From the NCBI RefSeq assembly GCF_947631555.1, contig NZ_CANRLT010000004.1, positions 1 to 54,680 of the forward strand: a stretch of DNA of 54,680 nucleotides, given 5' to 3'. How positions within the stretch are numbered: the stretch's first letter is position 1; each line of letters starts with the position of its first letter. Below, piece by piece: positions 21,941 through 30,213 of the stretch. Under the pieces are notes generated by a model that searched no databases, was not told where the DNA came from, and saw nothing but the letters and a program-made list of their open reading frames with translations. The translations under genes were made by a program, and so were the position numbers. The stretch is from an uncultured Mailhella sp. Its GTDB lineage: Bacteria > Desulfobacterota > Desulfovibrionia > Desulfovibrionales > Desulfovibrionaceae.

Positions 21941-22585
21941 ATGAATCAGCCTCCCAAGTACGAACATATCCCCCGCGCTACCATCCAGCGCCTGGCCACC
22001 TATCTGCAAGTCCTTGAAGCTATGGACAAGGACGGAGTCCAGGTCATTTCTTCGGAACCTCTGGCGAGGGTGTGCGATGTGAACGCCTCGCAGGTGCGCA
22101 AGGATCTGGCCTATTTCGGCGAATTTGGCGTGCGCGGCGTTGGCTACTATGTTTCCTACCTGCGGGACATCATCAAGGGTTGCCTGTATGCGGATCTCAA
22201 GTGGAAGGCCGCGCTTGTGGGCGTAGGCAATATGGGCCGCGCCCTGCTCAACTATCCCGAATTTCGGAGTAACAACTTCAACATCGTGGGAGCGTTCGAC
22301 TGCGATCCCTTCAAAATCGGTGAAAGGCTCTACGGGCTTGAAGTCTACTGCACCAAGTCGCTCATGGAAAAAGTCCCGGAACTGGGCATTGAGATCGGCA
22401 TCATCACCGTGCCCCCGGAACGTGCCCAGCGCGCGGCCACACAGCTTGTGGACGCGGGCATCAAGGGCATACTGAACTACTCGGCGGCGCGTATTTCCGT
22501 CCCCGACCACGTGTTTGTGGAATACATCAACTTTTTCCATCAGGTCTATTCACTGACGTTCAATATCGTCTCGCAGAAGCGCTGA
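21941..22585 (+). CDS. rex: Redox-sensing transcriptional repressor Rex
   Basis: IPRATIQRLATYLQVLE...SSEPLARVCDVNASQVRKDLAYFGEFGVRGVGY; NAD-binding GVGNMGRALL; upstream in-frame ATG at 21923 also possible. Confidence 0.95.
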   Translation: MNQPPKYEHIPRATIQRLATYLQVLEAMDKDGVQVISSEPLARVCDVNASQVRKDLAYFGEFGVRGVGYYVSYLRDIIKGCLYADLKWKAALVGVGNMGRALLNYPEFRSNNFNIVGAFDCDPFKIGERLYGLEVYCTKSLMEKVPELGIEIGIITVPPERAQRAATQLVDAGIKGILNYSAARISVPDHVFVEYINFFHQVYSLTFNIVSQKR

Positions 22586-22645
22586 AGCCTGCGCGCGGCA
22601 GTTCATCGGCCCCCGCTCTAGGTTTTTTTGTTCTCTGAATTTTTT

Positions 22646-22826
22646 TTGCCCTCTCGGGGATTTTTTCCTTTCTTTCCTGCTTTTCTCTCCCACGCTTGCG
22701 CCTCCGCTCCACGGTGTCAAAAATTTTTTCAGGCATTGTGCCGGTACAGCTCCTCCCTTCCAGGGTTACGACGCAGATTCCGAGAGGGGTGCAACGGCAA
22801 GCCCGGGAAGGCTTGACGCCTGCACC
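22646..22826 (+). ncRNA. Candidate structured RNA downstream of rex (possible 6S-like RNA followed by a hairpin)
   Basis: CCCTCTCGG (22649-22657) pairs with CCGAGAGGG (22780-22788); AGGGTTACGACGCAG resembles the 3' side of 6S RNA; hairpin GGTGCAACGGCAAGCC/GGCTTGACGCCTGCACC at 22788-22826. Confidence 0.25.
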
Positions 22827-23479
22827 TTTATGGTGGTGTGTATCTTCTTGGGAGTCCGCATAATTCCCCGGCGGTCTAGACGGGGAAAAGACACTGCCGC
22901 CGGAAACGCCGAAAAAGGACGAGAAAAAGCGAGGCAAAACGCAGGAACGTCAGAAGGGGCGCGGCAACGGGATCGGTAAGCTGCCGCAGCAGAAGGCAGA
23001 CCTGAGAAAAAGCGGGAGGTGAGGTGTAAAGTCCTCCTTCCATGCCGCGGAGAGAAGTGTTTGCCGTTTTCTTTGCGCTATTACCTGAGCTTCCTTTTTT
23101 GTTACGCGCGGAAAAGAGGAGCGCACAAGTTCCGCCTTCTTAAAAAATAACTTCCTTCCCCACCATGCGGAAGAAATGTGCGCTGTGCGACCGCGAAACA
23201 TCAGGCGGCTCTCCCCTATGGCTTCCCCCGATGGCTTCACGTGGCGGCTCCACTTTTCGGAAAGGCGGGGTGTCTTTGCCTCTTGGAAACATCAGGCTGG
23301 GGTTTCACTGGCGGCGACCGAAAAAATAAAAAAATTTGCACGAAATCTCAAAATTTAACGCTTTATTTACATTTCAATTATATTTTCTTATGATTTGAGG
23401 GGTGAAAGTTCGGTCATGGAAAAAGAGGGATTTTCCATGTGTTCATCTTTAACCAACTTTTTGTCAGAGGAATGAGACA

Positions 23480-24925
23480 ATGAAAAAGCTTACTACGCTT
23501 CTTTTGGCCGCCGGACTTGTGTTTGCCGCGTCCGCTCCTGCTTCCGCCGTGGATGTCAAGGTGGACGGCGCCTACACCTTCGACTATCAGATTGGTGAAA
23601 AGCTCGCCAAGAAGGGTGCTGACAACAACTTTGACGGCGCTGGACAGCGTCTGCGTCTGGGCCTGAGCCTTGCCGCTTCCGAGAACCTGTCCGGCTATAT
23701 CCAGTTCCAGGACGATCAGGTCTGGGGCGCTTCCCCCAATAAGCATGGCGACATGGAAATCCGTCTGCGCCAGGCCTACATCGACTGGATCATCCCTCAG
23801 ACCAGCGTCAAGGTGCGCATGGGCCGTCAGCAGCTCGGTCTGCCTACGGATGCCATCGGCAACTGGAACGCCATCATGACCACCCCCTGGGGCGGCCGTG
23901 ACGCCATCACCCTTTCCGCTCCCGTGGCCGATTTCATGAACGTCACCGCTTTTTGGAACCGCGTGGACGCCGATGGCGTTGCCGGTGAAGACGTGTCCGT
24001 GCCCAATACCGATGCCTTCGGTGCTGTGGTTGACCTGAAGTTCGACGGCCTGACCGTGTCTCCCTATGTCATGTACGCCAACATGGACAAGGGTGTGGCT
24101 GCTGACGGGGATACTATTACTGGTATTGATAAGGACGCCGACCTTAGCAAGAGCGTTAAGGATAAGGACGTTACCTACAACGCTGCGCAGAACACCTATG
24201 GCGGCAACGGTGCGAAGGACACTGCCACGACGTGGACCGGTGACGGAGACGCCCATCAGGATCAATATGACGCCAACGCCTACTGGGTGGGCTTCAGCTC
24301 CACGCTGAGCTATTTCGATCCCTTCACCCTGAAGCTGTCCGCTGCCTACGGTGCCAAGAACTACGAAGGCGATGGCGCTCCCGAGACCCGTCAGGGCTGG
24401 TATGTGCAGGGCAAGGCTTCCTACAAGACCGCCTACGGCACTCCCGTGCTGGGCGCTTGGTACGCCTCCGGTGACGATGCCAATGACTATGGACGTCAGG
24501 GCTGGATCCCCACGCTGGGCGGACGTTTCGGCGCTACCCACCTGGTGAACCCCGCCACCGCCGCGGCCGTGGCTTCCATGCCTGGTCAGCGTAACAACGT
24601 TGCCGGCACCTGGGGCATTCAGGCCGGTATCGAGAACGTGTCCTTCCTGCAGGATCTCTCCCATACCTTCCTCGTGACCATGTACAAGGGTACCAACAGC
24701 GCCGGCAATACCTTTGCACAGTCCAAGGTCGCCTGGGAATACCTGACCTACGAAGACACCCTGGTTGAATTCGACCTGCTCAATACCTACAAGATCTACA
24801 AGAACCTGAGCGCCACCCTCGAACTCGGCTACATCATCGCCGACATCGACGAAGCTGCTCATGGTGACCAGAAGTATGAGAGCGGCGCCTGGCGTACCGG
24901 CCTCACTTTCGTGTACTCCTTCTAA
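23480..24925 (+). CDS. Outer-membrane homotrimeric porin (Desulfovibrio type)
   Basis: Signal peptide MKKLTTLLLAAGLVFAASAPASA, VDVKVDGAYTFDYQIGEK, beta-rich, terminal aromatic (TGLTFVYSF). Confidence 0.9.
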   Translation: MKKLTTLLLAAGLVFAASAPASAVDVKVDGAYTFDYQIGEKLAKKGADNNFDGAGQRLRLGLSLAASENLSGYIQFQDDQVWGASPNKHGDMEIRLRQAYIDWIIPQTSVKVRMGRQQLGLPTDAIGNWNAIMTTPWGGRDAITLSAPVADFMNVTAFWNRVDADGVAGEDVSVPNTDAFGAVVDLKFDGLTVSPYVMYANMDKGVAADGDTITGIDKDADLSKSVKDKDVTYNAAQNTYGGNGAKDTATTWTGDGDAHQDQYDANAYWVGFSSTLSYFDPFTLKLSAAYGAKNYEGDGAPETRQGWYVQGKASYKTAYGTPVLGAWYASGDDANDYGRQGWIPTLGGRFGATHLVNPATAAAVASMPGQRNNVAGTWGIQAGIENVSFLQDLSHTFLVTMYKGTNSAGNTFAQSKVAWEYLTYEDTLVEFDLLNTYKIYKNLSATLELGYIIADIDEAAHGDQKYESGAWRTGLTFVYSF

Positions 24926-24960
24926 TCCCATGCGGGCTTAGCCCGCCTGGAATGCCTTTT

Positions 24961-24989
24961 GGGGACTCCCGCAAGGGAGTCCCCCTTTT
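24961..24989 (+). terminator. Rho-independent terminator of porin gene
   Basis: GGGGACTCCC GCAA GGGAGTCCCC CTTTT. Confidence 0.9.
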
Positions 24990-25424
24990 AGTTAATACGC
25001 TGGAGTAGGCTGGGAAGAAGTTGCCACCTATAGCCAGGTCCACCTGAAGAGAGAGTTTACGGAACAGGCTTCCATCGGCTTTGCCGTTTTGCCTATTATG
25101 TCCACCACGTCTTTCCCCATAAGAGAGGGACTGCAAACCTCAAGGGAATCTTTGCTAAAAACGCCCTGCCGGAAAGCGTGGCTTTCCAGGGCAAAACGCC
25201 CCGTCCCTGCCCCATGTTTTCTGGGCGCTGGCCTTGTTCGGCAAACGTGGAACGCGGGCGTACAGCGTGCTTTGCGTCTCAGATGGCTTTCGACCGGCTC
25301 CGCTTGACAAGAACGGGCGGCGAACTCTAGGTTTTGAAAAAGGCGGAGGCGCTGCTTTCGGGCTTTCGCAGAGTTTTCGGTCCGCATGGGCGGCTGCTCT
25401 TGGCCGGAACGGAGGAGAACAACC

Positions 25425-26213
25425 ATGACACAGAAATTTTCAGAGCCGCGTACCATCGGCATCGTGGGCGGGCTTGGCCCCTTTGCCGGTGTGGATCTCG
25501 TGCGCAAGATCATCAGGTGGACGAAGGCCAGCAGGGATCAGGAACATTTGCCGCTGATGCTCTACTCCTTCCCCGGCTGGATACCCGACCGCTCCGGTTT
25601 TCTCTTGGACCGCAGCCTGCCGAACCCGGGCGAGGCCATCGGCGAGATCATGGCGAGGCTTGCCCAAAGCGGCGCCGAGGTCATCGGTATGCCCTGCAAC
25701 ACGGCGCACAGCCCCCTTATTCTCGGGCCGGCGTTGGAACGCCTGCGGGCTTCCGGGCCGGAGGTGGAGTTTGTTTCCATCATCGAAAGCGCGGTGGCCC
25801 ATGTGAACAAACTCTGCCCGCAGGGCGGACGTATCGGCCTCATGGGAACGCTGGGAACCATGCGCACACGCCTTTATCAGGACGCACTGGAAAAGGCCGG
25901 ACACCAGCCCGTCACGCTTGACGATGCGGGCTGCGCCCTGATCCAGCAGGCCATCAGCGATCAGAACTTCGGCGTCAAGGCCTGCTCCGACCCCGTGACG
26001 CCCAAGGCCCGGCAGCTCCTTCTGGACGCCGCCCGCCGCCTTATCGAGGAAAAGCAGGTGTCGGCAGTGCTTCTGGGCTGTACGGAGATTCCCGTGGCCA
26101 TCACCGAAGCCGTGTTGTGGGATACTCCCGTGGTGGACGTGACCACGGTTCTGGCGCAGGAACTCATCCGCGCAAGCTGCCCGGAACGCCTCCGCGAACG
26201 CCTTGAGGCGTAG
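25425..26213 (+). CDS. Aspartate/glutamate racemase family protein
   Basis: TIGIVGGLGPFAGVDLVRKI, GMPCNTAHSPL, LLGCTEIPVAI. Confidence 0.9.
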   Translation: MTQKFSEPRTIGIVGGLGPFAGVDLVRKIIRWTKASRDQEHLPLMLYSFPGWIPDRSGFLLDRSLPNPGEAIGEIMARLAQSGAEVIGMPCNTAHSPLILGPALERLRASGPEVEFVSIIESAVAHVNKLCPQGGRIGLMGTLGTMRTRLYQDALEKAGHQPVTLDDAGCALIQQAISDQNFGVKACSDPVTPKARQLLLDAARRLIEEKQVSAVLLGCTEIPVAITEAVLWDTPVVDVTTVLAQELIRASCPERLRERLEA

Positions 26214-26323
26214 GGTAAAGAGGATAAGAGGGGGCAAAGCCCTCCGTTGACAGTCTTCCTTGACACAAGGAGTCTTGGGGAGCAAACTTAGGAAAAATTT
26301 CTCGAACTCCTCAGGCTAGTGTC

Positions 26324-26980
26324 ATGCTCTTACGACGTGTTTTTCCTGCCGCCCTCGCCGGTCTGGCGCTGCTCTGTTCGGCACAGACTTCCTGCGCCCT
26401 GCCTGAAAGCAGCGTTGCCCAGTCTCCCGTGCCGGAGCTGCCCGCGCCCAGGCTCGCGCCTGCGAAAGGCCCCGCGGTCAACCTCTGTCCCACGGTCATG
26501 TCTCTGGGGGAAAACGTGTCCGGCATCGCCCGGGAACAGCTCGGTGTGCGCTACCGCAGGGGCGGCTCGTCTCCGCGTTCGGGGTTCGACTGCTCCGGCT
26601 TCGTGTACTGGGTCTTTGCCAGGCACGGCGTTCGGGTTCCCCGGGATTCGGTACGGCAGTCCTCCGCCGGGCATAAGGTGGAGAAAAAGGATCTGCTTCC
26701 CGGAGACATTCTCGTCTTCCGTATTCCCCGCACTCCCAACGGACGGCACACCGCCATCTATATCGGCAAGGGGCGTTTCATCCACAGCCCTACCTCTGGT
26801 TCCCGTGTGCGTGTTGAATCCCTCAGTGACAGCTACTGGCGGAAGCACTACTACACCGCCCGCCGTGTACTCAAGGCCCCGCCGTGCGAACTCGACATCT
26901 ACTCCGACCCGAACTATGTAAACTCTCAGCTCCTCACCGGAGACATCTCCGCCTCTCCCGAAGGCCCTACCTCCCGCTGA
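26324..26980 (+). CDS. NlpC/P60 family cell-wall hydrolase (secreted)
   Basis: Signal peptide; GVRYRRGGSSPRSGFDCSGFVYWVF, LLPGDILVF, HTAIYIGKGRFIH. Confidence 0.92.
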   Translation: MLLRRVFPAALAGLALLCSAQTSCALPESSVAQSPVPELPAPRLAPAKGPAVNLCPTVMSLGENVSGIAREQLGVRYRRGGSSPRSGFDCSGFVYWVFARHGVRVPRDSVRQSSAGHKVEKKDLLPGDILVFRIPRTPNGRHTAIYIGKGRFIHSPTSGSRVRVESLSDSYWRKHYYTARRVLKAPPCELDIYSDPNYVNSQLLTGDISASPEGPTSR

Positions 26981-27058
26981 ATGCCGTCCTTTCCCCCTGC
27001 CGCCGCTCCAGCACCGCCGTATTTTATCCACAGCAGCGTCTCCCTTCCTACCGGATAG

Positions 27059-27131
27059 AAAACGAGCAGGCTCCGTTTCCAAAAGCGGCCCTTCAAGGAC
27101 TAGATTGAGAAGGAAAACGCGCCTGCATTTA
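27059..27131. repeat. Imperfect direct repeat copy A (~72 bp), flanking the BrnTA-like module
   Basis: AAACGAGC..CTCCGTTTCC..AAGCGGCCC.TCAA.GACT.GA.TGAGAAGGAAAAC.GCGCCT.CATTT shared with 28107-28180. Confidence 0.85.
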
Positions 27132-27183
27132 ATGAAAAAAGCACAGCGCTGCCCCGTCCTTTCTCATGTCAAAGAAAAGGCTT

Positions 27184-27576
27184 TTACAGGCCCATGGCTA
27201 CAGCCTTGCGCAGCACTTCTTCCATTCTTACCTGCCAGCCTTTGCCTCCGCTGCGGAAGTGTTCCACCAGGTCGGCGTCAAATCTGGCGGTGAACTGTAT
27301 CTTTGGGCGCACCGACTTGGGGCGGCCGCGGCGCGGTGAAAGCAGTGCGTCCACCGTTTCCGGCGGAAACAGCTCAGCGAGGGCTTCACGTCCCACCTTG
27401 CCGCGGAAGGGCACAGTGCTGCCGGACGGCGGCACAGTATCGGGATCGGACAGGGCCGCTGCCGTGATTTCCTCATCGGTCATGTCCCGGCCGGCTCCGG
27501 GAAGGCGCGGAAGTTCCGCTAGTTCCTCGGGGGAATAAGCGGCCACGTCTCTGCCGTTCTCTTTAGAGCGTCTCAT
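27184..27576 (-). CDS. brnA: BrnA-like antitoxin
   Basis: RDMTDEEITAAALSDPDTVPP...RRGRPKSVRPKIQFTARFDADLVEHFRSGGKGWQVRMEEVLRKAV; overlaps end of brnT. Confidence 0.8.
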   Translation of the reverse strand: MRRSKENGRDVAAYSPEELAELPRLPGAGRDMTDEEITAAALSDPDTVPPSGSTVPFRGKVGREALAELFPPETVDALLSPRRGRPKSVRPKIQFTARFDADLVEHFRSGGKGWQVRMEEVLRKAVAMGL

Positions 27577-27832
27577 ACCTTTCCTCCTCGCGGCTGTTTG
27601 CTTTTCGGCAGCTGATAACACGCATGTTCCGGCCCCGCGGCGTGAACACGAGACACATAAGACGGGCGTCATCGCGCGGGACAAGGGCTGCATAGCGAGG
27701 TTCGCCGTAGTCACGGCGCGTATCCGGCTCGATATGGGCACGGCTCCAGTCAAGCCTGTCCACGTCGGCAAAGTCTTCGCCGTGCTTTTCCAGATTGATT
27801 CTGCGCTTGTTTTCGTCCCACTCGTACTGCAT
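27563..27832 (-). CDS. brnT: BrnT-family RNase toxin
   Basis: MQYEWDENKRRINLEKHGEDFADV...RYAALVPRDDARLMCLVFTPRGRNMRVISCRKANSREEERYE. Confidence 0.9.
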   Translation of the reverse strand: MQYEWDENKRRINLEKHGEDFADVDRLDWSRAHIEPDTRRDYGEPRYAALVPRDDARLMCLVFTPRGRNMRVISCRKANSREEERYETL

Positions 27833-27842
27833 GAATTTTTAT

Positions 27843-27877
27843 AACAACAAAAATAAGAAACGCCAATATTTGTCGTT
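27843..27877. promoter_or_regulatory. Candidate autoregulatory operator upstream of brnT
   Basis: Imperfect inverted repeat AACAACAAAAATA-N11-TATTTGTCGTT ~10 bp upstream of the brnT start. Confidence 0.35.
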
Positions 27878-28106
27878 ACAAAAAGGAGTGGCGGGGAGTG
27901 CTGGCAAAGGCGGCGTCTTTGGCCGATGCTGCCTGCGGACATGGTTATGCCGCCGGAGTGGTGGTAGCCCGTGATGCGGCGGAGGCGCACGAAGCGCACA
28001 CTTCGCCGATGGTCTTAGTGTTGTTCATGGCGGGTTCTTCCTTTTTTTCTCATCCGCTGGCGTGTTTTCAAGCGCTTCCCGTGCGGACAGAGGTTCCACG
28101 CCAATG

Positions 28107-28180
28107 AAACGAGCCGCCTCCGTTTCCGGAAGCGGCCCGTCAAAGACTGGACTGAGAAGGAAAACAGCGCCTACATTTCA
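28107..28180. repeat. Imperfect direct repeat copy B; spans the flxA 3' end and its terminator-like hairpin
   Basis: Roughly 86% identical by eye to 27059-27131, one 1-nt gap. Confidence 0.85.
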
Positions 28181-29022
28181 GGAGGCAGTTCGTTGAGCTG
28201 GGCCTGAGTGAAGACCGGCCCGTCCAGGCAGACGTACTTGCCGCCCAGGTTGCAGCGCCCGCAGATGCCGATGCCGCACTTCATGCGCCGTTCCAGGGTG
28301 GTCACGATGTTCTCGTCCTTGAAGCCGAGTTCACGGAAGGCCGCCAGCGTGAACTTGATCATGATGGGCGGCCCGCAGAGCACGGCGATGGAGTTGTCCG
28401 GGCTGGGAGCCAGCTCCTTGAGTACCGTGGGGATCATGCCGACCCTGTGGGGCCAGTTCGGAGCCTCGCGGTCAATGGTCAGCGTGGTGTGCAGGACATC
28501 GCTTTCCAGCCAGGCCGGAAGATCGGCTTTGTATGCCATATCTTCAGGGGACTTAGCGCCGTACAGCAGACTGAGCTTGCCGTAGTCGGAGGCATGTTCC
28601 ATGACGTGCAGCATGATGGTGCGGATGGGAGCCATGCCGATGCCGCCGCCCACGAAAACGATGTTTTTGCCTTTCCACTGCTCACAGGGGAAGGAATTGC
28701 CCAAGGGAGCGCGGACGCCCACCTGGTCTCCCGGGTGGAGCTTGTGTATGGCCGAAGTCACTTCGCCGGCTCTCATGACGGAGAACTGGATGTACTCGCG
28801 GCAGGAAGGCGGCGTATTGATGACGAACGTGGACTCGCCCACGCCGAACACGGAAAGCTGCCCCACCTGACCGGGCCGGTAGGTAAAGCGCTCCCACGCT
28901 TCCTCGTTGTCAAAGCGCACACGGAAGGACTTGATGGTCGGGGATTCCGTGATCACTTCCAGAACGGTAGCGACTTCAGGCAGGTAAGGATTCTTGCTGC
29001 AGCCGCAGGTATGTTCGCTCAT
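28171..29022 (-). CDS. flxA: FlxA-like FAD/NAD(P)-binding oxidoreductase of the Flox-Hdr complex
   Basis: FVGGGIGMAPIRTIM, CGIGICGRCNLGGKYVCLDGPVF; at the 3' end of hdr cluster. Confidence 0.85.
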   Translation of the reverse strand: MSEHTCGCSKNPYLPEVATVLEVITESPTIKSFRVRFDNEEAWERFTYRPGQVGQLSVFGVGESTFVINTPPSCREYIQFSVMRAGEVTSAIHKLHPGDQVGVRAPLGNSFPCEQWKGKNIVFVGGGIGMAPIRTIMLHVMEHASDYGKLSLLYGAKSPEDMAYKADLPAWLESDVLHTTLTIDREAPNWPHRVGMIPTVLKELAPSPDNSIAVLCGPPIMIKFTLAAFRELGFKDENIVTTLERRMKCGIGICGRCNLGGKYVCLDGPVFTQAQLNELPPEM

Positions 29023-29031
29023 AGTCTCTCC

Positions 29032-30213
29032 TTACCTCTTTTTGGACTTGCTCTTGGCCGGAGTTTTTGGGGCAGCGGGCGCATCAGCGGGAGCCTTCGG
29101 TGTCTCCGCAGTTTTTTCCGCAGGAGCCGCCGGCGCTTCGGCGGGCTTTTTTCCCTCCATGCCTTCCATCGCCGCCGTCACCATATGCCGGATATCCAGG
29201 GAGACCGGACAGCTGATCACGCAGCGGCCGCAGCCCACGCAGGAGAAGAAGCCGTCGTAGCGTTCGGGATAGAAGCTGAACTTGTGGCTGACGCGGTTGC
29301 GCATACGCTGGCTTTTGTCCGGGCGGGGATTGTGTCCGCTGGTTTCCAGCGTGAACAGCGGCGTCATGCAGGAATCCCAGCTCCGCAGACGGCGTCCATT
29401 CAGCTGCGAGCCTTCATCGGTGATGGTGAAGCACTGGCAGGTGGGGCAGAGATAGGTGCAGGCCCCGCAGGACAGGCACTTCACGGTCTCACGCGTCCAG
29501 AAGGCCGTGTCCGTGAAACGGGCGGCAATTTTGGCGGCTGCCTCACTGAGATTGGGCGCCGGGGCCAGCGCTTCTGCGGTTGCCTTATGTGCCGCAGCCA
29601 CAGCCTCGGCCTTGTCCGAGCCGTCGGCAAAGGCCGCGCCTTCCACAAGAGCCTTGCCTTTTTCCGTCAGAATATCCAGGACAAAGCCGCCTTCCACGGC
29701 CGTAAACAGGATGTCCGAGCCTTCGCCGTCAGCGGGATGGCTCCCCACCCAGTGGCAGAAGCAGGTGGCGAACACGGACGGACAGGCCTGCGTCACGATG
29801 GTTGTGGCCTCGCGGCGTGCGCCGTAATAGGGATCCTTGAACGGGCCGTGCAGATACGGACGGTCGAGAACTACAAAGCCGCGGGCGTCGCAGGGACGGC
29901 AGCCGAAGAGGACGGTAGGTTCTGCCTTGCAGGGATTCTCCACTGTGGTCGTGACCTTGGAGGGATCCTGTTCGTCTTTCACGGATTTGAAGGCGACCAG
30001 TGTCTCGCACTGGGGCAGAACGGCCTGCTTGGGCGACGAGGTGGAACGGCGGAGAAGCGCGTTCACTCCGGCGGCAGAGAGCTGTTCGGCCGTTCTGGGG
30101 CGATAGACCACGGAAGGGCCTTCCTGGCAGGGAACCAGCACGCGCTGGCCGGAAGCCAGACCTGCGAGCCAGGCGGTCAACTCGGCGGGTGTTGCGAAAA
30201 GGAGACTGCTCAT
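29032..30213 (-). CDS. flxB: FlxB-like 4Fe-4S dicluster protein with Ala/Pro/Lys-rich C-terminal tail
   Basis: CLSCGACTYLCPTCQC, CVGCGRCVISCPVSLDI; GCRPCDARG; gene order. Confidence 0.85.
   Translation of the reverse strand: MSSLLFATPAELTAWLAGLASGQRVLVPCQEGPSVVYRPRTAEQLSAAGVNALLRRSTSSPKQAVLPQCETLVAFKSVKDEQDPSKVTTTVENPCKAEPTVLFGCRPCDARGFVVLDRPYLHGPFKDPYYGARREATTIVTQACPSVFATCFCHWVGSHPADGEGSDILFTAVEGGFVLDILTEKGKALVEGAAFADGSDKAEAVAAAHKATAEALAPAPNLSEAAAKIAARFTDTAFWTRETVKCLSCGACTYLCPTCQCFTITDEGSQLNGRRLRSWDSCMTPLFTLETSGHNPRPDKSQRMRNRVSHKFSFYPERYDGFFSCVGCGRCVISCPVSLDIRHMVTAAMEGMEGKKPAEAPAAPAEKTAETPKAPADAPAAPKTPAKSKSKKR

Noticed and set aside
22649-22826. tmRNA, RNase P or SRP RNA
   Set aside because: Lacks a tRNA-like CCA end, the RNase P GAGGAAAGTCC core and the SRP GGAAGCAG tetraloop motif; only a weak 6S resemblance remains.
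23414-24931. 505-aa minus-strand ORF antisense to the porin
   Set aside because: The porin on the plus strand has a signal peptide, beta-barrel composition and a terminator; the antisense frame has none.
25028-25513. 161-aa minus-strand ORF between the porin and racemase genes
   Set aside because: No recognisable motifs and it runs into the racemase gene; treated as non-coding.
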